Positions 11,462 to 23,221 of a stretch of 58,000 nt of DNA are shown here, in pieces. How positions within the stretch are numbered: position 1 is the stretch's first letter; the number at the start of each line of letters is the position of its first letter. The stretch lies in assembly GCA_014529385.2 (NCBI GenBank), contig CM043959.1, forward strand, positions 11,877,309-11,935,308, in the 5' to 3' direction. The DNA is from Adiantum capillus-veneris. Taxonomy: Eukaryota; Streptophyta; Polypodiopsida; Polypodiales; Pteridaceae. A model generated the notes under the pieces. That model searched no databases. It saw only the letters and a list, made by a program, of their open reading frames with translations, and was not told the origin of the DNA. A program made the translations under genes and the position numbers.

Positions 11462-12486
11462 TGCCAGGGGAGAAAAAGCTAGAATATTGGTTAAGCTAGT
11501 AGACCGGCCACAGTAGGGATCCAAAGGAGGGAAATAGGGATCCAAAAGGGGGGCCATCTACAAAAGATCCATGTGCAACAATGGGCTAAAAAGACCCTAA
11601 GGTTCAGCCCATTAAGACTTCCAAAATGCTAAGGTTCCAAAATTCAAAGGTTGTGTCCAAAGGTCAACCCTAGGGGAAATTGGATGCTTTGTGTGTGACC
11701 AAAAAGTCTTTTCAAATCCCTATATATGAGGGGGCGAGCCTTGGGAGTAGGGGATGAGAGAGAAAGTCACACACACACACACACACAGGCTCCCTTTACA
11801 CAAAGGGAATTAGGGACACATGTCAGCTCCCTAGCCCAGATGCCCACAAGGTGTGCCCAATTCCTATTGGATGGCCTTGGAGGTGGACCAATGAGAATTA
11901 GGCTAGAGTAAATCTAGTTTAATTAATTTACAAACACTTAATAAAAGAACCAATGAGAATTAAGTCCTCTAGAAGACTATTGGACAGTCTCCCAAGGGGT
12001 CCAATGAGCATTCAGCAGCCCAATGGCTTGCCTGATTCCTATTGGCCAGGAGGCAAAGGGGTCCAATGAAAGTTTAATTGAATTATTAATTAACCTAAAG
12101 CTCTCACAAAAGGGGAAAGGGGGACACGTGTCATAAGGCTATCACTTATGCTGCTTAATAGTCATTGGCTTGACTTGGGTAGGGCCAATGAGGGTTGAGC
12201 AAGAGCAAATAGCAAGACGGCTTGCCCAAGAGAGAGATGGGGCTGATTTTTGCAAGGCATTATCACACACACACTCACACAATCTCATGTGGGAAGTAAA
12301 GAAGACTATCTCTTCCCAAGCTTTAATGGAGAGCTCATCACCTACTCCAAGCTTGTGAGATAGAAGCCTACATCGACACACTCTTGGCATGTGGATGCAA
12401 ATCCAACCAAGAGCCAAGCTTCAATGCATGCTCATCTCCTCTACCAAGCTAATTACTAAGCTAAGCTATGCTAATATGAGTGATTA
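11462..12486 (+). mobile_element. Left part of a Ty3/gypsy LTR (copy 2) split by the 27 kb transposon
   Basis: Follows a polypurine tract (GTGGGGAAG at 11,453-11,461). It matches LTR copy 1 through GCTAAGCTATGC and then stops abruptly at the ATTA that precedes the transposon terminus. The remainder of the LTR is found at 39,466-39,960. The two parts add up to about 1.5 kb, against about 1.45 kb for the intact copy. Confidence 0.75.
12483..12486. repeat. Target-site duplication ATTA, left copy
   Basis: ATTA precedes the left terminus and recurs directly after the right terminus at 39,462-39,465. Removing the insertion and one ATTA gives GAGTG-ATTA-TGTGAGGAG, which aligns with GAGT-AATA-CAAGTGAGGAG in the uninterrupted LTR copy 1 at about 8,382-8,400. 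Confidence 0.7.
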
Positions 12487-12516
12487 AACACCATTTTAGA
12501 TAATTTGGGAAAATCC
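12487..12516 (+). repeat. Left terminal inverted repeat
   Basis: AACACCATTTTAGAT followed by ATTTGGGAAAATCC-like sequence. It matches the reverse complement of 39,432-39,461 at 26 of 30 positions. Similarity fades further in, where the left end continues into a small hairpin (TTTGGGAAA and TTTCCCAAA). Confidence 0.8.
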
Positions 12517-12659
12517 CGTTTCCCAAATTCTAAATGTGTATGCTAGGATTGTGTTATTTAATGATTTCTAAGCTCTAGTTGCCTTTAATTTATATAAATT
12601 ATTATGATTGTATGAGTCTATTTTAATTTCTCTACTATAAAATTTAAGAATAAACCTCC

Positions 12660-14080
12660 AATATAGTTTTTGGAAAGAGGATTGCTTTTCAAAATTCAAC
12701 AAATGCTTCTAGAAGTAGCTTCTCAAAAAATGAGGTGTCAAAAAAACCAATTGATATGAGCAGCATATAGATTGATTACAACAATTAAAAAAGATAATAT
12801 GTAAAGGCAAATACTATTAAACACTCTTGTCATAATTTGGTGACCTTAATCCATGTATAACAAAATACTTGGTCATGATTTTGTAGCATGCTATCAAGTT
12901 TTAAATACACGATAATTTAAACAACATTCAAACTAATATTTCACACTTAAAAAGTCAAAACAATACTATATAGTATCCTATGGCTATAAGACCATGAGAT
13001 GCCATCTATTGCACCTATGGACTTAAGGCCATATGGTGCTCTTTGTAGACATGTCTATGACTTTAATATGTCTCTTTATGACCTCAAGGCCATAGGGTTA
13101 GGATTGTTAGCTGGTCCCAACGTATAAAGAGGTCCAGTCCTTCAAAGCCATATGGGACTTTATTTATGTGCCACCCTATGTCCCTAAGGCTGTAGGTTGT
13201 CTTAGGGCCACAAGATGTTGTTTATGCCAATAAGAAACCCTTCTATGCTCTATGTTGGCACACTATGTCCCCATGCGCACAAGGTGTGCCTCGTATACTA
13301 GTTAGAAACCCTTTATTCTATATGTTGTCACCATATGGCCTTAGACCATAGGGTGCCTTCTGTGCTAGTAAGAAATCCTCTATACTCTGTGTTTGCACCC
13401 TATGGACCTAGGGCCACAAGGTACCCTCTATGCTAGTAAGAAATCCTCTACGCTCAATATTGAGACCATGTGGCCCCAAAGCCATAGGATATCCTCTATG
13501 GTAGTGAGGAAAACCCTCTATGATCTATGTTCACAAACAATTAAAAAATCTAAACAATACTATAGAGTATCCTATGGCCCTAAGACCATAAGATGTCATC
13601 TATTGCACCTATAATTCCATTTGGTATTTTATTTAACTATACAAAGTTAGATGACGCACTTACTTAGATAAACTATCATAATTCTGACTTTGAAATTATT
13701 TCTTAACATAAAACAACAATATAAAAACTCCTAATATAAGTTTGTGCCAAAGAATCAATGTTAAGATGAAGATTTTTTACATCAAGTACATGCTTTAAAA
13801 CTTCACTCAAAGGTTTTAGAGATGGTGTCTCAAAAAAAGGAGGTGTTTAAAAACACCATTTGATGTGAATTATACGAATTGTATACATTGATTATGTCAA
13901 AATAGTATAAAGTATAAACATAAAGATTACCACCAACTTGACAGTTTCATAAAAATGATGGTCTTCATCGCATGTACAATAAAAGACTAACTAGAAAGAG
14001 TATGATATCTCCAAGATTGAGGGTGTTCAAAAAACACCGTTTTGTAACACTACCAAATGTCAAGAAATTCTGATTGTTTG
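12660..14080. repeat. Left subterminal repeats echoing the transposon terminus
   Basis: Related modules occur around 12,660-12,850, 13,740-13,900 and 13,950-14,060. The clearest are GGTGTTTAAAAACACC then ATTTGATG (13,837-13,860) and GGTGTTCAAAAAACACC then GTTTTG (14,027-14,050). Each contains an AACACC-ATTTT-like copy of the terminus facing an inverted GGTGTT. A degenerate member lies at 12,736-12,760. Such subterminal motifs are typical binding sites of a transposase. A block of palindromic satellite separates the first two modules. Confidence 0.55.
12968..13615. repeat. Palindromic satellite array 1
   Basis: Diverged copies of the CCTATGGCC...GGCCATAGG palindrome at ~65 bp spacing, linked by the spacer (CTCTATGCTAGTAAGAAA and CTCTATGTTGGCACC types) that recurs in every array of this transposon. 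Confidence 0.8.
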
Positions 14081-14318
14081 GATCACTTAATAAAGACAAC
14101 TAATAAGAAGATAAAGTTAACAATACCATAGAAGCATCAAACAATGAAACCAAAGAACTTGAATGAGAGAAGTCTCCTGACAATAGGATGCACTCCATTA
14201 AAAAAACAGCTTAAAGATGTTTCAAGATATCCCACAACATTCCATCGAGTTTAAATTTTTAAAAGTACACATTGTCAAATACTTGGTAGATGCTATTTAG
14301 AATACTTAACTAGTACAC

Positions 14319-15035
14319 TTAAAATGGCCTCCTTCTCTTGAGATTTTGAGTCATTTGAGACATATAACATTGCATTACATAGTGAGTCTCAGGATCAGGA
14401 TGGAACATTACAAAATTTCTTATGGTATAGTCTCTCTTGTCTTTAGCATACAACCATCCACATAACCATGGAACAATTTCATCTTTTAAAAAACTTTGAA
14501 GCAATTGAGTAGGTTGGTTCCAAAAATTTGGAAAAATCATATAAGTTCCTTGCATATTCCACATCACTCAATATGGACTATCATCAAATATTATAGTGTT
14601 GCCCCCATCTAAATAATCAAATAGCTTCCATATGGTCGAAAGATTTTTGTGATAGGCTCTTTTGTAACCGATCATGAAATTTGAATTTTGGCAGCACCGG
14701 TTATCCATAATCATCTTGAATTTGTGACTTTGTGTAGGAAAACAGGTCTTGATTATGTGTTGAGCTTTTTGTAAACGATGGAAGCTCCAAATCCAAACCT
14801 CAAAGAACTCAAAGAAAAATCTTAAGAAATACTCTGCATCTGGACGCACCGCATACACCTCATTGTTATCTTCTACAATGCACATGTACTTGGTCCAAGT
14901 TGGCCTTGATTGAAGCTCAAATGTTGTAAGAAGCACACACTCTAAATCCAAGATAAGCGTTCTTTTGTCCTGTTTGAAAGATGTTGGTAGATAATGAAAC
15001 CATTGCTCTTGGTTTGAATGTCATATTTGATGTAA
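14319..15035 (-). pseudogene. FCP1/NLI-type HAD phosphatase-like gene, copy A (nonsense mutation)
   Basis: The minus-strand frame from about 15,035 contains KRTLILDLECVLL, matching HAD motif I (normally DxDxT/V) with Glu in place of the second Asp. Motif II follows as YFLRFFFEFFEVWIWSF (the WS of FCP-type enzymes), and motif IV as GNTIIFDDSPY. The next codon is TGA (14,575-14,577) where a Trp codon is likely. The frame then continues open with GTYMIFPNFWNQP to 14,319. This family dephosphorylates phospho-Ser on RNA polymerase II tails and other nuclear proteins. The Asp-to-Glu change at the general acid/base and the internal stop argue for a dead or decaying copy. An upstream TGA near 15,040 suggests that the N-terminus lies on another exon. 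Confidence 0.6.
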
Positions 15036-15154
15036 TATGAAAGGGAGCTCCTCTATTTTGTGATAATCTAATAGCAAAACATTTTTTCTTAGAAGCCTTG
15101 AAATGATTTAAAAAAAAAAGTTAATATAGAGATCTTAAGTGTGTTGAAGACCTT

Positions 15155-15335
15155 AGGGACATAGGGTGCTAATTTGTGGTTACACTTAGTAAGTCCTATG
15201 CAAGAACACATGCCAAACTATGACCCTATGGCCTTAGATTCATAGGGTGTTGAGACCATAAAGTGAAATTCCCCCAAGGACATATAGGGTGAGATTTGAC
15301 CTTATGAGTATGTAGATTGTCCTTGATGGCACAGT
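15155..15335. repeat. Palindromic satellite, short array 2
   Basis: A few degenerate copies between the two phosphatase-like copies (for example TATGGCCTTAGATTCATAGGG near 15,220-15,250). Confidence 0.6.
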
Positions 15336-15567
15336 GAACTCAAATTTCAAAGCAAACAACTATGAAAGCTTTAAAAAAAAGAGCATTTGGCACATGAAAC
15401 TCAGAAGTTACTTATAGTATTGAAAGACAATTTAAAAAACTATTAATCATTTACATCTTCATATATCTTGAAACCCTAAGCACTCTAACAAAGTCTCTGA
15501 GTACATAAAGATCTTTGTAAATGAAAAAATGTTACAAAACATTGCTCCATCATTTCTTGATATAGGG

Positions 15568-16967
15568 CTATTTGAAATCATATTGAATTTTTAGATGCTT
15601 TATATAATTCCTGGCTTCATGTACTTTGATCACAGGCTCCTTGTATCCCAATTTTTGGGCAAGCATGATTGCTTCTGTACCTTTCAAGGCTGATAATGAT
15701 TTGATATTCTTTAAGACCCTTACTTTTTCTCGATCACGTACTGAAAGTTTCTTGTCTTGACTTCGAGTGGACATTCCACTAGTGCTAGATGTTGTAACTT
15801 TCTCATCGTGAAGAGGACGAGAAGTTTTTGGTAGCCTTCCCATGGAGTAGGTTTTTCCTAGAAAAATTAGATTTCTCTCCTCCCACTCTACAACAACCTT
15901 GTGTATACGGTTATAAAGCTCATGATCTTGAGCAATGGGTGCTTGTCCATATAAATGAGACCCTGTAACTGTGCAAATGTCATTAACATGATTGAGAGCT
16001 TTGATATATGGTAGCAGCTCCCCAAGGAGAATATTATCCTCCTCATCATCAACATTAAATGATGGTGGAAAAATACAATTCAATGCAGGATTCACACATC
16101 CCTTTAATGGTTCATCATCTACAAGAAGCAATCTTCTTGCATCAAGCCCAAATTTTGATGATGCAATAGCCAGCGGTTTGAAAAGTGCTTCTACTCCTGG
16201 ATTATCTAAGAGAGTGATCCTTGATTCTACGCATGGTTGAAATTGGATTTGCCCCCAGATCATAAAGAATGGAAATTTTTCTTTAGCTTCCTTCTCTAAA
16301 ATCTTGATGATGTCCACAACATGCATGTCATTAGCAGCTGACCATATCCCTACATTGAAATTGCTAAATAGAGCCTTTAAAAACTCAATGCATCCTGCGC
16401 GAAGAACAATATGCTCAAGCAAACTTTAAGCTCTTCATTTTCTTGGAATTTTGCCAGCATCTCCTTAAGAACAATCCACACAAGCTCACTATTATAGTCA
16501 GCATTGGTTTGTTGGTGGATGGAAGGTCTGACTCACCATGCACTTCGATTTCCAAATCCTGGGGTGCTAAAATATTTGTGTTGGTTTTTCCTTCTGGCGT
16601 TGCACATGTTTTGGAACTTCCATTGCCTTCTACTTCCATTGTGGTGTCATGCAATCCAATTCCCAACTCTTGGGCTACTAGAATATTTTCATTAGATTCT
16701 TCTTCTTCCCTTGCACATGTTCTGGAACTTTCACTGTCTTCTTCCATTGGATTACTCTTTAAATTTATCTCCAGTTGTTGTAGCAGTTGACCTTCAAAGA
16801 CTTGTAGATTCTTGTCATCTTCGTCAGAAACTCTTTGGTTGACATGGTGATTGATAGAATCTTTCTAAGTAGGGTCAATGGCATTAGCATCCTCTATACC
16901 AACAATCTCGAGTAAAACTTTGTCAGCCGCAATATCTTGTTGAAGGACTCCAAGTTTAAAGAACACC
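15568..16967 (-). pseudogene. FCP1/NLI-type HAD phosphatase-like gene, copy B (stop and frameshift)
   Basis: The main frame 16,422-15,568 (284 codons) carries LRAGCIEFLKALFSNFNVGIWSA (motif II region), ARRLLLVDDEPLKGCVNP (motif IV, Asp-Asp kept), FNVDDEEDNILLGELLPYIKAL, and a basic C-terminus. The N-terminal frame (exon start near 16,967 after an ATTTTAG acceptor, ending at 16,415) contains a twice-repeated Ser-Ser-x-Thr-Cys-Ala module. It then has LTIIVSLCGLFLRR, which aligns with motif I but has Ser where the nucleophilic Asp belongs. A one-base frameshift near 16,420 separates it from the main frame, and a GAG-to-TAG change lies near 16,867. The N-terminal third is duplicated at 19,234-19,575. 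The fold assignment is firm; activity is unlikely as it stands. Confidence 0.6.
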
Positions 16968-19182
16968 TAATTTTAGATTCCAAAGTATCTATATTTTGAT
17001 AACTCTTTTGTGTCACACTCTTAGAAAAAACTAATCGCAAATAGCAAATTTACTAACTGACAACACATCTACAATGAATTTATTTTTATGATCCTTATTG
17101 TCTAGAGATTCCTAATCTTTATCTAGCTACATTAGTTCTTTGTCCATGATGGTGGCGCCTAGAAATATACTTGGAGAAACATTTATGCCTTTAAGTTCTA
17201 GAGTAGAAGTCTCATTTTCTATTGCCATGATCTTCTTACATTGGATGATTTCCTTGACTAAGTTTCTTATGGCCTTCAGGCCATACAGTTCTCTTTGTAG
17301 ATATCTCTATGACTTTAAGATAATCCAAAATATGTCTGTTTATGGCCTCAAGGCCATAGGGTTAGGATTGTTGGGAGGTCTCAACATATAAATAGATATA
17401 TGGCTTCAAATCCATATGGTACTTTATTTATGTGTAACCCTATGGCCCTAAGGCCATGGGTTGTTATAGGGCCACAAGATGCCCTCTATGAGCACTAGTA
17501 AGAAACCATATATGCTTTATGTTGGCACCCTATGACCCGAGGGCCACAAGGTCTCCCTTTTACGCTAGTAAGAAACCCTTTATGCTACATGTTATCACTC
17601 TAAGGCGTTTGGGCCATAGGGTGCCCTATGTGCTAGTAACAAATCCTCTATGCTCTATGTTTGCACCCTATGGACCTAGGGCCACAAGGTACCCTGTATG
17701 ATAGTAAGAATTCCTCTATTATCTATGTTTGCACCCGATGGACCTAGGGCCACAAGGTAGCCTCTATGCTCAATATTGAAACCCTATGGCCCCAAGGCCA
17801 TAGGATGTCCTCTATGCTAGTAAGAAAAACCCTCTACGCTCTATGTTGGCACCCTATGGAGACTTGAGGGACACAAGGTACCCTTTATAATGCTACTAAG
17901 AAACCTTGTATGCTCTAGGGGAGCACCAAATAGCCCCTAGGCCACAAGGTTCCCTCTATGCTAGAAAGAAAACCTCTACAGTCTACATTGGCAACCTACA
18001 GCCCTCAGGCCATAGGGTGCATCAAATGGCTCCTAGGCCACATGGTGCCCTCTATGCTAGAAAGGAAACCTCTGCGCTCTACATTGACACTCTATGGCCC
18101 CAAGGCCATAGGGTGCCCCTTACGCCTAGTATGAAACCATTGAAACTCTATATTAGAATCTAAAGACCGTAGGCCACAAGGTGAGCTCTATGTTAGTAAG
18201 AAACCATCTAAACTCTATGTTGGTAGCCAAAGGCAGTAGGATAGCCAAGGAACCCTTTAGGAGCATTCCCCACAAAGACCACCTTATGGCCCCATGGTGA
18301 TTTAGTGGCCTGGGTGCCCTTCTTAAGACTCTTTTATTTTTGTATCATATGGCCCCAGGGAAATAAGCTATCCTCTATGCTACCAAAGAACCATTTATGC
18401 TCTTTGTTGGAATCATATGGCCCCAAGTCCATAGGGATCCCATAGGGTGCTCTCTATGCTAGCAAGAAACCCTCCATGCTATATGTTTGCACCCTATGGC
18501 ACCAAGGACACAGGGTGTCCTCCATGATAGTAAGAAACCCTCTATGCTCTAAGTTTACACCCCATTTGACTATGTTGACACCCTATGGCCCTGGGGCCAT
18601 AGGGTGCTCCCTAGGGCCACAAGGTTCCCTTTCAACTTCGAAAGAGAACCTTTATGCCCTAAATTGGTACTCATTGGCCTCAGGGTCATAGGGTGCCTTT
18701 TATGCTAGTAGGATACATTATATGGTCTAGGTTTCCACTCTATTGCGTAGGGCTAAAAGGTTTGCTTATGAAGAAACCATGTATACTATATGTTGGCAGT
18801 GTATGGCCCTAGGGATAGAGGGAAACCCTAGGGCTATAGGGTGTCCTCTATGCTACTATCATATGGTCCAAGGGCGAGATAGTGACCAAGGTATCATGTG
18901 TGTCCCAAGGGTAACAAGGTGCTAATAAAAAGCCCTCTTTGCTTTATGTTGGTACCCTATGGCCCCAAGGCCATAGGACGATCTTTATGCTAGTAAAATT
19001 CCCTCTATGCACTATGTTTACGTGTATACTTATAAGAATCCATTTATGCACTATGTTGGCATCTTATGACCCTAGATCCATAAGATATCCTCTATGGTAA
19101 AAGAGAAATTGTACATGGGATATGATGGCATCCTATGGTCCTAGGGCCATAGGGTGTCCTATATGCTAGCAAAATGTGTAAG
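16628..19182. repeat. Segmental duplication unit 1 (about 2.6 kb)
   Basis: Contains the N-terminal exon of phosphatase copy B, its upstream intron-like sequence, and a satellite array. The same succession reappears from 19,234 with an offset of 2,606 bp and high identity. The unit 2 copy continues to 21,624 and, after an inserted element, from 23,632 to about 23,800. Confidence 0.85.
17262..19182. repeat. Palindromic satellite array 3
   Basis: About 1.9 kb of tandem, partly degenerate ~68 bp units: TATGTTTGCACCCTATGG, a palindrome core, a GCCCTCTATGCTAGTAAGAAA spacer type and CCTCTATGCTC. Several frames stay open for 60-85 codons because the unit lacks stops. These are not genes. Confidence 0.9.
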
Positions 19183-19233
19183 TTAATACTCCAAAATTAA
19201 AAGAGCTTTTCAGAAAAAAAAGAAAAAAAAAAT

Positions 19234-19575
19234 TTCTACTTCCATTGTGGTGTCATGCAATCCAATTCCCAACTCTTGGGCTACTAGAATATTTTCATTA
19301 GATTCTTCTTCTTCCCTTGCACATGTTCTAGAACTCTCACTGTCTTCTTCCATTGGATTACTCTTTAAATTTATCTCCAGTCATTGTAGCAGTTGACCTT
19401 CAAAGACTTGCAGTTTCTTGTCATCTTCGTTAGAAACTCTTTGGTTGACATGGAGATTGATAGAATCTTTCTCAGTAGGGTCAATGGAATTAGCATCCTC
19501 TATACCAACAATCTTGAGTAAAACTTTGTCAGCCGCAATATCTTGTTGAAGGACTGCAAGTTTAAAGAACACCTA
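19234..19575 (-). pseudogene. Duplicated N-terminal exon of phosphatase copy B
   Basis: The minus-strand frame repeats the N-terminal exon of copy B (LAVLQQDIAADKVLLKIVG, then SINLHVNQRVSNEDDKK). It keeps the GAG codon that is TAG in copy B but has its own stop after GQLLQ. No phosphatase domain follows. It is a duplicated exon fragment. Together the two copies show that the ancestral exon was open throughout. Confidence 0.65.
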
Positions 19576-19867
19576 ATTTTAGATTCCAAAGTATCTACAT
19601 TTTGATAACTCTTTTTTTTCACACTCTTAGAAAAAACTAATCGCAAATAGCAAATTTACTAACTGACAACACATCTACAATGAATTTATTTTTATGCTCC
19701 TTATTGTCTAGAGATTCCTAATCTTTTTCTAGCTACATTAGTTCTTTGTCCATGATGGTGGCTTCTAGAAGTATACTTGGAGCAACATTTATGCCTTTAA
19801 GTTCTAGAGCAGAAGTCTCATTTTCTATTGCCATGATCTTCTTGCATTGGATGATTTCCTTGACTAA

Positions 19868-21620
19868 GTTTCTTATGGCCTTCAAGCCATACAGTTCTCT
19901 TTGTAGATATCTCTATGACTTTAAGATAATCCAAAATATGTCTATTTATGGCCTCAAGGCCATAGGGTTAGGATTGTTGGGAGGTCTCAACATATAAATA
20001 GATATATGGCTTCAAAGCCATATGGTACTTTATTTATGTATCACCCTATGGCCCTAAGGCCATGGGTTGTCATAGGGCCACAAGATGCCCTCTATAAGCA
20101 CTAGTAAGAAACCATATATGCTTTATGTTGGCACCCTATGACCCGAGGGCCACAAGGTCTGCCTCTTATGCTAGTAAGAAACCCTTTATGCTACATGTTG
20201 TCACTCTATGGCCTTTGGGCCATAGGGTGCCCTCTGTGCTAGTTACAAATCCTCTATGCTCATGTTTGCACCCTATGGACCTAGGGCCACAAGGTACCCT
20301 GTATGATAGTAAGAAATCCTCTATTCTCTATGTTTGCACCCTATGGACCTAGGGCCACAAGGTAGCCTCAATTCTAGTAAGAAATCCTCTATGCTCAATA
20401 TTGAAACCCTATGGCCCCATGGCCACAGGATGTCCTCTATGCTAGTAAGAAAAACCCTTTACTCTCTATGTTGGCACCCTATGGAGATTTGAGGGCCACA
20501 AGGTACCCTTTATAATGCTACTAAGAAACCTTGTCTACATTGGCAACCTACAGCCCTCAGGCCATAGGGTGCATCAAATGGCTCCTAGGACACATAGTGC
20601 CCTCTATGCTAGAAAGGGAACCTTTGCGCTCTACATTGACACTCTATGGCCCCAAGGCCATAAGGTGCCCCTTACGCCTAGTATGAAACCATTGAAACTC
20701 TATATTAGAATCTAAAGACCGTAGGCCACAAGGTGAGCTCTATGTTAGTAAGAAACCATGTAAACTCTATGTTGGTAGCCAAAGGCCATAGGATAGCCAA
20801 GGAACCCTTTAGGAGCATTCCCCACAAAGACCACCTTATGGCCCCATGGTGATTTAGTGGCCTAGGTTCCCTTCTTAAGACTCTTTTATTTTTGTATCAT
20901 ATGGCCCCAGGGAAATAAGCTATCCTCTATGCTATCAAAGAACCATTTATGCTCTTTGTTGGAATCATATGGCCCCAAGTCCATAGGGATCCCATAGGGT
21001 GCTCTCTATGCTAGCAAGAAACCCTCCATGCTATATGTTTGCACCCTATGGCACCAAGGACACAGGGTGTCCTCCATGATAGTAAGAAACCCTCTATGCT
21101 CTAAGTTTGCACCCCATTTGACTATGTTGACACCCTATGGCCCTGGGGCCATAGGGTGCTCCCTAGGGCCACAAGGTGCCCTTCATTTTAGGAAGAGACC
21201 CTTTATGCCCTAAATTGGCACTCTTTGGCCTCACGGTCATAGGGTACCTTCTATGCTAGTAGGATACATTATATAGTCTAGGTTTCCACTCTGTAGTGTA
21301 GGACTAAAAGGTTTGCTCTATGAAGAAACCATGTATACTATATGTTGGCAGTGTATGGCCCTAAGGATAGAAGGAAACCCTAGGGCTATAGGGTGTCCTC
21401 TATGCTACTATCATATGGTCCAAGGGCTAGATAGTAACCAAGGTATCATCTGTGTGAGAATTCTCTACTATATATACAAAAACCACTTTATGGCACTATG
21501 GCGTCCCAAGGGCAACAAGGTGCTAATAAAAAGCCCTCTATTCTCTATGTTGGCACCCTATGGTCCCAAGGCCATAGGGCGGTCTTTATGCTAGTAAAAT
21601 TCCCTTTATGCACTATGTTT
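19868..21620. repeat. Palindromic satellite array 4
   Basis: A near-copy of array 3 as part of the segmental duplication. A further ~155 bp continue at 23,640-23,795 beyond the inserted element. Confidence 0.9.
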
Positions 21621-22452
21621 ACGTTGTCGTGCAATGACACGTACATAGTGGGAACGCATGCTACAAGATCTATCTTGTATTTTTTTTAGATACATAATTA
21701 TATTTCCTATAGTGTACATATGCATATTTAAGTATAATAATAAGCTTTCTATCTCATCCTATTATTTTTCTCAAGGGTAACCTATTCTTACTTTACCATC
21801 AGAAAATACTATGGGAAAAGCATCAATAGCTCCGCCTCTTTAACTTGGGAAAAAAAAAACATTGATTCTTTATTTCTACTATTTCATTATCATCTCACAC
21901 CCTAGCTAGATCCTATATCTAGGGTAAACTCCAATATATATATATTCTATGTATTTTTTATACTTTTCTTATATTTCTTTTTAAATAGCTACTAGGAGAG
22001 AATCAAATCCTAGTGGGACACTAGGTGGCATGATTTCAAAGATACACTTATTTTAATGCATTATTGCAAGCATGGTTACAAAACTTTGTCAAGGAGAAAT
22101 GTCATGCTTTCATATGGCATGAGGTGTCCTTGGGAATTAAATGAAAGTCAAGGCTAAGGAGACCACATGAAGACTTTTGCTGCCATAAATGGACCCTATT
22201 TTGATGAATTTTTTACACAAGGTTCCAATCCGAATTGGAGAATGATTTTAAAATTAAAATCGTAGCTAATGAGCTGATGTTTCTGCCCATATTTTTATTT
22301 TTTTATTTGGAGCTACGGATGAGGAGATATGATCAAAATACTGGACCCCAGTCTGCCCATATCATGCAGGGACAGCTCATTTCCAACTTTTCCAATTCCT
22401 GTTCACACTGGCTCCTCTCTTCTTGTGTAAACCCTTGTGGGTTCCCTTCACC

Positions 22453-22460
22453 TATAAAAG
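22453..22460 (+). promoter_or_regulatory. Probable TATA box of the LTR-like element
   Basis: TATAAAAG sits in a GC-richer context (CACC before, GGGACC after), followed about 30-50 bp later by a plausible start region. It probably drives the transcript containing the small ORFs at 23,003-23,430. Confidence 0.5.
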
Positions 22461-23002
22461 GGGACCTCTTCTTCCTTGGAAGGAACTCAAGCATTCAAGC
22501 CATTGATGAGAGGAATTCTTGAGGGAGTGAGTAGTAATGCCTAATTGTACTTAGCCCCATTAACATAAGCCCAAGCCTACACTTTCTCCTAGAGGAAAAC
22601 TAGCCATTCTTGTACGCCATCCTTGGAGGATCAACTCTAATCAAAGAAGGTGTTGTACTTGGCGTATCAATCAACGTTGAATTCTCCCCTCTTCTTCTCT
22701 CTCCCATCAATAATGGTGCCGAAGGGTTTCAAGTAAGATGTGTTCTACATTGATGTTTTCTTGATTTCTTGTTGTTTTCATTTTCATCTCTAATCCAAAA
22801 TATATATATGTATCTAATCTCATCTCCTTAACCAAACCTATCTCTCTCATTCTTAGTAATTCATCCTCTCTAGGTTCTCTTTGCTACAGGTACATCTCTC
22901 CCCGCAGTATCCTTATTGCTTACAGGCAAGAATAGGGCTTGGGAGGGAAACTTCTCATCTCTTCACTTCTCTCATATCTACATTTCTCACATACTATCCT
23001 AG

Positions 23003-23221
23003 ATGAATAACCCACATGATGATCATTTCTATCGCTTTCACTCTGTACAATCTATTAGAATTAACGTATGGGTTAGCCGTAAAATACACTTTCAACAACG
23101 TATAGTGTTTCTCTTTGGCCCTGAAAGGCTCAATGAAATACTTCTATCACCGGATCCCATCATACTACCTCTCATAGACTATAATTTTTCTTTTGATGTA
23201 AGCGTAGTTATCTTGCTATGA
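23003..23221 (+). CDS. Small ORF a (72 aa), homologous to the following ORF
   Basis: ATG-started 72-codon frame inside the LTR-like element, downstream of the TATA box and of two CAG acceptor-like sites (near 22,890 and 22,924). Its C-terminal 53 residues align without gaps to the next ORF at 26 positions. Shared features include VSxKxxFQ, LFGxxRLNxI, ILPxIxY and a hydrophobic Ile/Leu end. Its stop TGA overlaps the ATG of the next ORF (ATGA). I recognise no family. Because the DNA of the two is much more diverged than a recent duplication would be, frame conservation suggests past selection on protein. Confidence 0.4.
   Translation: MNNPHDDHFYRFHSVQSIRINVWVSRKIHFQQRIVFLFGPERLNEILLSPDPIILPLIDYNFSFDVSVVILL

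Noticed and set aside
12470-12490. A longer (8-11 bp) imperfect target duplication for the 27 kb element
   Set aside because: TATGAGTGA and TATGTGAGGA look similar, but alignment with the intact LTR is explained with a perfect 4 bp ATTA. The longer version needs mismatches.
17140-21594. Many 60-95 codon ORFs in arrays 3 and 4 (and similar ones at 29,785-30,950, 31,518-32,156 and 34,544-34,735)
   Set aside because: They are translations of the stop-poor satellite unit in several frames, repeat with the unit and carry no protein-level conservation beyond the DNA repeat.
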